From Lingula anatina (lineage: Eukaryota; Brachiopoda; Lingulata; Lingulida; Lingulidae): DNA of 64,000 nt. The first letter of the stretch is position 1. Every line of letters starts with the position of its first letter. The notes beneath the pieces are model-generated. The model was not told the origin of the DNA and searched no databases. It was given only the letters and a program-made list of their open reading frames with translations. Location of the stretch: contig NW_019773970.1 of assembly GCF_001039355.2 (NCBI RefSeq), positions 193,965 through 257,964 on the forward strand, read 5' to 3'. A program made the translations under genes and the position numbers. This document shows, piece by piece, positions 1-9,506 of this stretch.

Positions 1-511
1 CACAATATTTTGAATAAAATGTCACTTTTGGGTCCCAAGGGTGGTGCACTTTGGAAAAAGAAAGGTTTTATTGTACTGATGAGCAACTTAACACATGATT
101 CAGTGGGATTGCTTACCTGAAGTGGGAGTCAGAAGTCTTCTGCTAGATGCCTACTGAGTAGCTTCTGAGAGTTACATGTATGGGTGTGGCACTTTTGACC
201 AAAGCCAAAGGAATCCGTGCTTTGGGGGAGAAACAATGTGGGGGTGAACGGGAGCACAGGTTCGGGGAGTATTGGTGGCGGGTAGTACTGATGTGGGGAG
301 TATTGGTGCCAGGGAGTACTGGTGCGGGGACGTACGGTACATCATGTACCAGAACAGGGATGTAACCCGACTATATACACATGCACAGATACATTGGTGT
401 CTATGCATAAAAAGAAAACGAACGTCGCATGATCCTGCGGAATTAGGGTGCGAACTTACTTAAGTTTTTTTTGTATGACTTTAATAACCTGATACTTGAA
501 AATGTTATTAC
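1..511. other. Left edge: presumed intron of the dephospho-CoA kinase gene
   Basis: No exon is supportable here. The minus-strand donor of the kinase exon begins at 511 (reads GTAATA on the minus strand), so this stretch is taken to be intron 1 of that gene. A GTACTGGTGCGGGGA-like motif recurs around 250-330, giving a slightly GC-rich, weakly repetitive patch. Nothing else was recognised. Confidence 0.4.
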
Positions 512-623
512 CTTGTCTAGATAACTTGTCAGCATCAATAACAGGAATACCAAGGTCGGCAAACATCTTGGAGACCGTACTTTTACCTGTGGCGATTCCA
601 CCCGTCAAACCGACAAGAAACAT
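512..623 (-). CDS. Dephospho-CoA kinase (DCAKD-like), first coding exon, partial
   Basis: On the minus strand an ATG at 623 opens 37 codons plus one base, then a clean donor (CAAG|GTAATA). The N-terminus reads [16 protein letters not shown], then [10 protein letters not shown] near codons 28-37. This is the Walker A P-loop and the following aspartate segment of dephospho-CoA kinases, which phosphorylate the 3'-hydroxyl of dephospho-CoA in the last step of coenzyme A synthesis. The start at the very first residue of the fold, with no targeting or adenylyltransferase extension, fits the single-domain animal DCAKD form and not the bifunctional COASY. The exon ends in phase 1. The remaining roughly 190 residues expected for the family are not visible and should lie left of the window. 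Identification rests on motif recognition over a short exon, but the match to the family N-terminus is close throughout. Confidence 0.85.
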
Positions 624-3600
624 GGTTATTTTCCTTGAAGTAATGCACGTTTGTCTGCAAAATTATTTAAAATAGCTTTCATTAATTCTCGAGAAGCAGA
701 TCAAATAAAGATAAAAATTATTTGCACCGACTTACTATCGTCTGTTTATGTAAATGAGCAACGTGATAGCTGTCGATGTGAAACTTATACTGGTATCAAG
801 ACAGGCGGATACTTCAGCTTGTGTCATACAACTACATACGTGTTACTCGCTTGTAATGTCAAAAATAATGGATTATTCTGAATGAACTATTATAAATTTG
901 TAAAAAGTCCTTAAATGTCATCATTTAACATCATTTAACCCCACCTGCATAGCATAGCTGTAAAATCCTCAATTAATCAATGATAGCAAAAAATTATTTT
1001 TTTTCACATAGGCTGTTCATCAGGTTTTATTATTTTTGCTTCTTTTCAAACTGACCAAATGCCCAGTAAAGTTAAAAATGTGCTAGGAGTGCAACACCAT
1101 ATATAAAACAATTGTAACTTATGTGAGAGCTATAATCTTGCACTCGTGCTAAAAATGAAGGATGACGATTTCAAAAAGTTCAAACTATGACAAGATGTAA
1201 CTAACAGCAAGCTAATTGGTGTTATATGAAAAGTTCATGTTCTACCTCCAAGTTACAGTATATTTGGGGATTTTGTATTTGCTTGGGTTCCTTCAGCTGT
1301 TCAATTACAAATATGGTAAATTATTGCTATTTTATAGTGAAAAGTAAAAACCATGTTCGAAAAAGTATGGGGATTTGGAAAGAACAGCAGAATTCCACCA
1401 AAACAATGCTGTATCATCTGGAATTCAATCCAAAAGCCATTATCTCGTGTAGCTGCGGTTAAAGTTGGTGTCTTTCTTAAAGTTCTGGAGAAAATCACCA
1501 ACGATGTACTGTACAAAAAGTTCGTCCTTTTCCTCTATGCACGCTTCAGATGTCCAGATTTGGGGGGTTTAAATGTTGGGACACGGTTTTTGTCGAAATA
1601 AAGTAAAGAAGAACACAAAGAATAGTGTCATTTTATGAATCTATTCTTATATCCCACACGGGACGAAGAGCACTGATGATGATGATTCTTATATCAGTCA
1701 ATCCCCGTTAGGTTTTAAGATCCCCAATTATGTAAAAAATAATCCCACCCCACAAACAGCAAGTGTTTCTTGTTTTCAGATGAAGGTAGAGAAAATGCTT
1801 ACTGTATCAAATTGATAAAAGGTATATCAATGTATTATACAGTATATAATTATGAAGGCAAGGAATGGGACAATTGATGTAATAAATACATGACAATTAG
1901 TTAAGGGTCATTAATAATGGGTCAAAAATTGATAATGGGTCACAAGAAGTCATATTTTATGTAATTTTCAAAAACTAAAAGCAAAAAATTGTTTTAAAAA
2001 AATTTTAGAATAAGAAATTGATATTTGGTGAATGCTGTTGTCTAATGCTTATGAAAAAAAAATTGAAGCATCAGGTGTCTTATTTCAGAAAATTATGTAT
2101 TTGGTGAATAATTTGTAAACATGCTTTAAATGATATCGGCATCAGACGCAAACAAATGCATAACATTAATGACTCAATATGAAGATATTAGCAATTATCT
2201 GGTATTAAACTCTGCAATTTCCAGTTATTAAGGGCTCATTCCCAATGAATCTATGCATGGGTATACTTACTACATGTAGATCGATCCAACTTCGCGGGGA
2301 TTAACACGCGTTGAATAGAATACAGAAATTTGGTGAGTACGTTGAAAACAAGTTAATCTGTTAAACGGATTGTATTCAGCCTTAGTCCCCGATGAGTTGA
2401 GTCGATGTATGTAGACCGATAGTTTCAAGATATGCATGTACCGCGTCACTTAAGGCTAGTAAGTTGGTTATAAAAAGAGATATCCTAACAGAGCTAGGGG
2501 AGATAAGATTTAAGGAATCACCCTTGGTAAAAAACCTGCCCTGTTGCATTTGCAGCGAATTTGCTGCAATATTACTGCAAACTGCAATGCCTTCTTGTAA
2601 ATTTGCTGCAATATTGCTGCAAATTAGCAGCAATAAGTTTTTTCTTGAAAACTCCTGTCAACGCGTTGCCGCAAACTTAAAGTTTGCAGCAATATTGCTG
2701 CAAGCTTTTTATTTTGCTTATGACAAGAAGACTGACGAGAGTTCCGGTGTCATGTACCAGGAAGTCCCTCATGACAGCGAGTCCGCCAGACCCTCAGTTT
2801 TAAAATACACGTACCAGGTCCGCCGGAAGTATATGGCTGGACTCTGTGTTGTTTGAACCGGGAGGTTGGAGACTTCACATCACGATGTAATTACCCAGTG
2901 TCAACATATCACTGGTTATTATGTTAATTTTTTCTGAGTTACCGAGCGGAAGTCTAACACAAACCTTTGGATCTTTGGATTGCTTTTTTTGTGCTAAGTA
3001 AGTTAAAAAGTAATGTCCCATTCCGGGCCCAAGCTTGAAGTAAACTTTACTAAATTTCTAGAAGAGACATTGGTCACATAATATTATGTGTAAAAGGTTC
3101 ATAACACGTAGGCTGACTAACGCCACAGTGGCGTGCACTGTGGCAGTTGAACTCGCTGTTGAACAAATATCTTAATGATAAATCATATTTGCCTCCAATA
3201 CGCAAATCAGAAGTTCACTTCTGTGGCCTCCACAACATACAACGATAAGCAAAGAGGCTTGTTACTATGGCTACAATTGTTTTGTTGAAGAAAGACGGCC
3301 CAAGGCTTAGATTGATGGGTATTAGTCTGCCCTCAGATGTAGAGCATATACAGAATATGGTAGGTGTTTCTGTAGTGAAAACAAAGTAAGAGTTGCAGTT
3401 GCTGTGGGCTCCATACATTATTGCAATTTCATATATATTGAGATGTGGACAGTTCTTTTTGTCATTTATGTAGCAGCTGATACACCTTGTTAAATGCGAG
3501 GCGTCTTCAGAAGAATGAGAGGCTTACATTGGACTTAAGAGTAGAGTACACCAATATACACGAAGCACAGCACCGAAACCATGCTCCACATCTCTCCGCG

Positions 3601-3878
3601 GGACATGTTTGGGTGATAGTTTTTGGTAAGATTGTACATGATCTGCCTATTCTGTATGTAAACTTTTTATGCAGAAGCAAGACTGCCAATGTCTTCATGT
3701 ACTTGCACATACGGCTTAACTGAACAAGTTAGGAGGTACGCTTAATTTTATGTCTCTAACAGAAAGGTGTTGGAAGGCAGCAGAAAAGCAATACATTGAC
3801 AATCATTCTTAAATTGAAGCAAAAATAATTTGTTATCAACGGACTGAAAAAATCACCTGCGTAGATAATGCCTACAGC
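624..3878. other. Non-coding interval between kinase and GPCR
   Basis: No gene is firmly supported. The part next to 623 should hold the promoter and 5' leader of the minus-strand kinase gene, but no TATA box was recognised. A palindrome-rich repeat sits at 2545-2706. Around 2225-2460 is GATCGATCC-containing sequence distantly like the foldback elements at 12089 and 31835. Two weak exon-like stretches, minus 1440-1568 and plus 3267-3625, are discussed as findings and not called as genes. Confidence 0.5.
2545..2706. repeat. GCAGCAATATTGCTGC-type palindromic repeat, copy 1
   Basis: The sequence carries several near-copies of GCTGCAATATTGCTGCAAA separated by 30-80 bases. A related segment in the opposite orientation occurs near 13965-14060 and a shorter one near 61690-61745. 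The core GCAATATTGC is self-complementary. The long open reading frame through here, with repeated FAAILLQ, is a by-product of the repeat. Confidence 0.55.
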
Positions 3879-5603
3879 ATGCCTGTCGACCGTCCCTCCA
3901 CACCGTGGCACACTGGGGGGAGTGCCGTGCTCGTGAACGGAAACCTTGATGGGCTGATTCTTAATCTAACCACTACAATGGCTAACTGGACATTAACCGT
4001 TCCTGAAAAGGACAACGCAACCACCGCTCCGTACAAGTGTGAATACTGTATGGTACCGACAGTGATGTTTATGGTTACAATGATGATAATGGGCACTGTC
4101 GGCAACCTTTTGGTAGTTGTTGTTTTTTGTTGTAAGAAACACCGAACCACGGCAAATATTTATATGTTAACATTAGGAGTACTGGATCTGACTGCTTGCC
4201 TTGTACTGCATCCATACATAATAGCCAAGAACCTCCAGGGCTATCATCAGACCAACGTACCGCTCTGTAAGACCTTTGAGTATTTCATCCACGTCATCAT
4301 GGCCGTTCAAGGCACTGTGTTGCTCTCTGTGGGCGTTGACCGCTACTACGCAGTGCGGAAACCGCTAAAATTCGCCAACGCTTTTCGGAGAACTCGTAAA
4401 ATGATTACGGCATGCGTTGTTTTTGGCGTGAACTTCAGCTTGCCTTTACTCGAGTTTTACGGTGTCCATACGGTCTTGTTGGTAGTGCATTCAAAGGAAT
4501 ACTACGCGGAATTGTGTGATTACAGTGACGTCTATCAGGGTTCATTAATTATGACCATCTTTGGTGGAATTGAATTTGTTATGTTTACTACATGCTTTGT
4601 AATAAGTTCTGTTTTATACATCATCATTGGAAAAACAGTAATGAAACACAGAAAACTTGTCAGTAAAATACGTCTGTTTGACTATGACCCACCTAGCAGC
4701 GAATTTTCATGTCATGTAGTAGAAAAAGAATCACCGATGAAGAAACACAAGCCCCGCTCTCGGTCTCGGCAATTTTCCCAACCCTTTCTTCTGAGAAAAC
4801 ACCAAGAGCATTCGAGTGAAACTTTAAGAGCGACCGGCAGTCTTAATACAAGCCTATCTGATTTTCAACAAGACTCACATACTCCATTAACACCTGTAGG
4901 GCACGTAAAAATGTCTAGTGAAGACGCCAAGCGGAAAAACGCGCGAGTTCGCGCCTCGAGCTTATCGGTGACGTTCGTAAATTCTTCGGCAAGCGCGCGA
5001 TTTCAGTGCATTAATAGGGGGCGAAGACGCACGTGGTCTGTAGACAAAATGTGCAAGGATTCTTTCAAGGAATATAAACCTGAAAATCGCGAGACTTATT
5101 CGATGGTGCAGTTTTCTTGCATTGAGCCTTTAGAGGAAATCAAGCGGCTGCCCACGCACATGACAAAAGAACCCAGCCTCACAAGCCTAAGTAGCTCCAG
5201 AAACAATGAGAGCAATGGCAAAAATGCTTCAATACTGCGGAAACATAAAAATGTGGCCGGGTGCTTTAAACGAATACGTTCTGACTCGTTAGCAGTACCA
5301 CAAATGAGGACAAAACCCATCGGACCAAGGGGGGCCAAGATGCTCCTTATTGTGATGGTAGTATTCATTTCTTCCTGGATTCCCTTCTGGGTAATAAAGT
5401 TTGCTGAAATGTTTTCACCTGACTTTGCCCATGATGGGCGGCACTGGATGCGGGCCCTGCAGCAACTGTGTTCACATTTCATTTACTTTAACAATGCCGT
5501 CAACCCAGTGCTGTATACTTTTATTCACGTGCGTTTTCGTTACGACTGTCACAGTTTCTTCCGGCGGTTGCAGAGAAATTTTAAAACGTCCAATGATATA
5601 TAG
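3879..5603 (+). CDS. Orphan rhodopsin-family (class A) GPCR, intronless
   Basis: A single 574-codon reading frame encodes a seven-helix receptor, so it acts at the plasma membrane and presumably couples to G proteins. N-glycosylation sequons are at N29, N36 and N46. TM1 (about 60-83) has the GN motif (N76). TM2 (about 92-113) has D103 in LGVLD. C130 and C213 are the expected TM3-ECL2 disulfide pair. D154-R155-Y156 is the DRY motif. TM6 has SSWIPFW near 498-504 and TM7 has N542-P543-V544-L545-Y546, the NPxxY motif. The third cytoplasmic loop is very long, about residues 255-485, and rich in Ser, Arg and Lys. The C-tail is short and basic. The ATG at 3879 is chosen because an N-terminus of about 55 residues with three sequons is normal; the frame stays open upstream to 3828, so a spliced leader is possible. 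The ligand is unknown: the sequence suggests an amine or peptide type receptor, and no subfamily is assigned. Confidence 0.93.
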   Translation: MPVDRPSTPWHTGGSAVLVNGNLDGLILNLTTTMANWTLTVPEKDNATTAPYKCEYCMVPTVMFMVTMMIMGTVGNLLVVVVFCCKKHRTTANIYMLTLGVLDLTACLVLHPYIIAKNLQGYHQTNVPLCKTFEYFIHVIMAVQGTVLLSVGVDRYYAVRKPLKFANAFRRTRKMITACVVFGVNFSLPLLEFYGVHTVLLVVHSKEYYAELCDYSDVYQGSLIMTIFGGIEFVMFTTCFVISSVLYIIIGKTVMKHRKLVSKIRLFDYDPPSSEFSCHVVEKESPMKKHKPRSRSRQFSQPFLLRKHQEHSSETLRATGSLNTSLSDFQQDSHTPLTPVGHVKMSSEDAKRKNARVRASSLSVTFVNSSASARFQCINRGRRRTWSVDKMCKDSFKEYKPENRETYSMVQFSCIEPLEEIKRLPTHMTKEPSLTSLSSSRNNESNGKNASILRKHKNVAGCFKRIRSDSLAVPQMRTKPIGPRGAKMLLIVMVVFISSWIPFWVIKFAEMFSPDFAHDGRHWMRALQQLCSHFIYFNNAVNPVLYTFIHVRFRYDCHSFFRRLQRNFKTSNDI

Positions 5604-5740
5604 ACTGTAGATAGCCACATATAGTAAAATAGCTGTTTTAAATTCAGATAGCTACTGGGCGTCATACTGAACAATTATCAACCAAACAACAGGGCCTTTT
5701 TCTCGGAAGAATTTCAGCTTAAAAGTTTATTATGACTTGA

Positions 5741-5743
<3 letters not shown>

Positions 5744-5807
<64 letters not shown>
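5744..5807. repeat. (AT)n microsatellite
   Basis: About 32 uninterrupted AT dinucleotides lie 140 bases downstream of the GPCR stop codon, probably in its 3' untranslated or flanking DNA. Confidence 0.97.
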
Positions 5808-5809
<2 letters not shown>

Positions 5810-5984
5810 TACTGGTCTACTTAAATTGAGGATGAATATATATTAACTTTCTACAATATTATTAGCTTCTAATATTCACGGCCTTTTTAGTAGATACCAA
5901 ATTTTGATTTTTTTTGTGTGTGAAATCAGCCAATCAGCGTAGGTCCTTGACAAAGCCTGCAGTCCACAATATTAACTGCTTCAG

Positions 5985-6245
5985 TATATGTATATATTTA
6001 TACATATAAATACATCAGTAGTTGCATTATATTGTACAAAATAATACTTCAGTGGCTACATAGAACTATACTTCAGTAGTTACATTGTACTATAAAACTT
6101 CAGTAGCTACAAAATATTTCAGGAGCTTCATACTAATATTTCATTAGTTTATACTTTTAAATACTTCAGTTGCTGCGCATGCATATTAATGCTTCAGCAG
6201 CTACATACTAATAATTTAGTAGCTACTATAAATATTTCAGTTTGT
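5985..6245. repeat. Degenerate minisatellite, CTTCAGTAGCTACAT-like unit
   Basis: The phrase TTCAGTAGCTACATACTAAT and close variants recur roughly every 25-30 bases, with indels between units. No coding potential is seen. Confidence 0.6.
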
Positions 6246-6499
6246 CAGAACGGTTTTATTTATGCAATTTACCTTTCTGTATTCTGTAGTATTTATACTT
6301 TAAATGCTATGGTTTAAAGCAAGAATATACATCCACTTACCTGGAAAACTGAAACAGACCTTATTATCAAAAGTAGCCCAAATATGGGCATTGTATTATA
6401 TTAGAAATGAAATAATACGTGGATCTTCCCTAGAACTTGGTATACTGCAAAATCAAACTATGCTAGCTATAATTTGTATCTTTTATCACGAAAGGTTAA

Positions 6500-6887
6500 T
6501 CTATAAGTGTGACTATGAACTTCCATTTCTAGTCAATTTTTCGAATTGCCATGATGCTTATATCATATTATTTCAAATTGGTGGTGATTATTCTTTTCAT
6601 GAGAATTGTGGAAATTCCTGTTTTGAGCACTACTGTCAAAATAACGATTTAGAGAAAAGTATGTACCTTATTTTTCTCAAACTTACAGAAATGATTCTTT
6701 AGACTGAAATGCAGCGTTTATTGGAAAACCACCCTGATTGGATTCTTTTTTTTCTACGAAATGCATATTGGCATTTCAGCACGGGACTTAAAACCCTTAC
6801 GGACATGAAGCCGTATGGTTGTTACATTTTCTGAGTATTCATGTCCAGTGTATGATAAGTTGATAATTAAAAATTGGTGGTGATTAT
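6500..6887 (+). repeat. Dispersed repeat family, copy at 6.5 kb
   Basis: Segments such as GTGACTATGAACTTCCAT, TCAAACTTACAGAAATGATT, CTGAAATGCAGCG and TTGGAAAACCACC recur with mismatches at 16.9-17.2 kb, and other parts of the same family occur at 7.5-8.1, 17.8-18.6 and 61.4-61.7 kb. It is a non-coding, AT-rich interspersed repeat. I see neither terminal repeats nor a reading frame that would classify it. Confidence 0.55.
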
Positions 6888-7288
6888 GCTGTTAATCACG
6901 AACCTTGGTAAGACGTTTAACTGCATCCACGGGGCATCCTTGTACATGTACATGTGTAGCACCCCGGAAGCTCCCCGTGTCAAGATAACGGTGAAGCCAA
7001 TAGCAGCAGAATGGTAGCTTTTTGTGGTGCAACTATGTCTAGGGCTCCTGCAAGCGCGTATGTCTGGCAATTTGCAGTCCTACTGCTCCATACTCAGCAA
7101 AGATTCTCTCTCCTAGTCAGCTGGAGTCTGCAAGCTGGGAAAGGAATAGGGGACCCCTACCCAGTTTCTTTCATCTCCCTCCCTAAGGAAGGTGCTATTT
7201 CCTCGACTACCCCCTTGCAAGTGTCCTTATGGGATGGCAGGTCGGCACCGACCCAACTGTCCTTATTATTAATGCTGCTGTTTATCAC
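6888..7288. mobile_element. GC-richer insertion flanked by a 12-bp near-direct repeat
   Basis: GCTGTTAATCAC at 6888-6899 and GCTGTTTATCAC at 7277-7288 match at 11 of 12 bases and bracket about 377 bases of clearly GC-richer DNA. The flanking sequence on both sides belongs to the dispersed repeat family, so this looks like a younger element that landed in an older repeat and duplicated its target. An A/T-rich tract follows at 7308-7380. No reading frame was recognised; a truncated non-LTR element or SINE is possible. Confidence 0.45.
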
Positions 7289-7307
7289 TTTGTAACATTG
7301 CATCGAA

Positions 7308-7380
7308 ATTGACAAAAAAATAAAATAAAATAAATAAATAAAAATAATAATAATAAATAAATAAATAAATAAATAAATTT
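7308..7380. repeat. (AAAT/AATA)n A-rich simple repeat
   Basis: Runs of AAAT, AATA and ATAA units form an A-rich tract. It may be the tail of a retroelement or a simple microsatellite. Confidence 0.85.
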
Positions 7381-7549
7381 CTTTTCTTCCACCGCAAATT
7401 CTACGGAAAATCATGTTAATTCTTATGAATTTCTAATTTGTAAGAATTATTCCTACGATTAACATACAGCTCAAACTGGAAAACCGCAGTTGATTCAATT
7501 ATTTATCATGAATTTTTTCTGTAATTCTCAATTTTCTCATTCTGGTATC

Positions 7550-8110
7550 GTTAATGTGTGAATTTGAACTCTCGTGGGGCTGATGCCTTGTGCCATTTAC
7601 ATCTTCTTAATGTCCGTGTTACTTTATAAGCATGATTAAAATTAGGTGTTGATTTTGCTTTTGAGCATTATGAAGTATAGTCGCAAATTTGACAAAAATC
7701 TTACTTTGTGCACTACCACCATAAGCAGCATGTACATGATTGATTTTTAGGCTTTGAATACAGCCTGTGTGGGGAAATAACCCTGATAAATTTCTTTTTC
7801 ATGAAGTTTTATGTGAAATGTTCATTTTTCACATATGAAGATGTGTGGGGAAATAACCCTGATAAATTTCTTTTTCATGAAGTTTTATGTGAAATGTTCA
7901 TTTTTCACATATGAAGATTTTCAGTGTGTAAATTTAAAATTTAATGGGCCTAAGGCTAAGTGCTTATTCTTAATGTCCGTATTACCTGTTGTACTGTTAA
8001 ATATTATGTAATTGAAATTGAAAAAAAAACTTTTTGTGCATTATTATTTTCTGATTCTTGCTGTACATTTGACCAATTTGCTGCCGTGTTTTAATTTCTA
8101 TTGAAGAAAT
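7550..8110 (+). repeat. Dispersed repeat family, copies at 7.5-8.1 kb
   Basis: Phrases such as GTGTGAATTTGAACTCTCGTG, AGCATGATTAAAATTAGGTGTTG, TTGTGCATTATTATTTTCTG and CTGTACATTTGACCAATTTGC match the copies at 18.1-18.6 and 61.4-61.7 kb. Two overlapping copies appear here, interrupted by the 76-bp tandem duplication. Confidence 0.55.
7766..7917. repeat. Perfect 2 x 76-bp tandem duplication
   Basis: The block starting TGTGTGGGGAAATAACCC is repeated head to tail with no difference that I can see (7766-7841 and 7842-7917). Identity this high suggests a recent duplication or an assembly artefact. Confidence 0.9.
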
Positions 8111-8693
8111 CTCATAAGGCTTACTCCATAGTTTAGTTTTCCTTTCTATCACCCCGATTAAACCTGTATGCAGATTTTATAAAAGAAACGCATTCGCTTC
8201 CCAGACTCTGATCTTTTCTTGATTAATTAAATAATATAACCATCACCACCAACAACAACTTACAATATATTTAAAAACAATAGTGAAAAACAATTATAAT
8301 CGCGGTTGAATAACAAGGCACCATTTTCTGAAGTAAACATACAGAATATTGATAATATTTTGCTCTCGAATAAAATACAGCACTTCAAAATAAGTTTCGA
8401 TTAGCTGTTCATCGTGGTTTAAAAATATTTTATACAAACAGAAAAAAGAAAAGGTACAATCAATGTGGTGAAGACTGTTCACGTCAGTTAATATCCGCAC
8501 TGAAACCCATAAAAATCCTTTATGCTCTTGCATCAAAAACGGACAAAAAAGATAAAATGAACCATCATTTACAGATGTCGCAAAACATACTTAGTCGTTG
8601 GGTTTGCAAAAAGAGAAGAAATGATAATTGTAATTTTGTACAACTTTGCAAATTTGTTCATGTATCTTCAATAAACGTCATTTACATTTATGC

Positions 8694-8812
8694 GTGTACA
8701 CACGTGTGTATGCTTGTTGTGTGTGCATATGCATGTTGTATGTGTGTGTGGGTGTGTATGTATGCCTGTGTGTAAGGATACGTGTTGTGTATGTGTGTGT
8801 GTGTGCGCGTAT
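8694..8812. repeat. (TG)n-rich imperfect microsatellite
   Basis: TG and TATG dinucleotide runs with interruptions. The short open frames here, rich in Cys, Val and Tyr, are by-products. Confidence 0.85.
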
Positions 8813-9409
8813 GTGCTTGATTATGCACTTTCAGCTTATTTCATGTTTTAGTAAGTTAAGACGGGAGTAACTGTTTGGATCTGGGTCAGTATTTACTAAT
8901 ACAGTGATACTGCCATCACGGCTTTGAATTCTTAACAGAAAGAAAAGGTTATACTGGCCTAATTTAGTATATAATTTGTTAAAGCTATATCTAATTGAAT
9001 TCCATCATAATGGTAATAAGTTAAAATTGCACGGTCACGGAAAGGAATTATCTTTTAATCATCCTTTCCAACTGAAGAAGCCATTCTGCTCAGCAAATAT
9101 CCTATTTAAACATTTTGTTCTTGCATATTTAGTTCTTCGCTTTGTGGCACAAAAGTTATTATCGATAAGGTTTCCCGAAGGAAATCGTATATTAAAGACG
9201 CATTTTGGCCCACTGCAATTCCTGTGAATCTCTGTGCCATAAGTATATGGATGACACAACAGTCTCTGAGATCCTTTGACAATTTCATGAAAGCAATTCA
9301 TGCAGAAAATTGCTGGCACAACATGGGACTGTTCTAGGACAGGTAATATGCGATTAAATATGCGAAATAACAAAGCAAATGGCCATATCATTTAAACGCA
9401 AGAATGTAG

Positions 9410-9506
9410 ATATATTCTTTTAATGCAAATATATTCTTTTAATATATTCTTTTAATGTATTTCTTTTAATATAGTCTTTTAATGTAAATATATTCTTTTA
9501 ATATTC
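9410..9506. repeat. Tandem repeat of ATATTCTTTTAAT-like units
   Basis: About seven copies of a 12-16 base unit built on TTCTTTTAAT. Confidence 0.85.

Noticed and set aside
2464-2856. 130-codon plus-strand ORF with repeated FAAILLQ
   Set aside because: The repeated peptide is the translation of the GCAATATTGCTGC repeat; no family match and no splice or start context.
6304-6702. 132-codon plus-strand ORF
   Set aside because: It lies over a dispersed repeat copy and the frame is not kept in the copy at 16.9 kb.
9059-9391. 110-codon minus-strand ORF with several cysteines
   Set aside because: No recognisable motif, and ORFs of this size are expected by chance in 64 kb over six frames.
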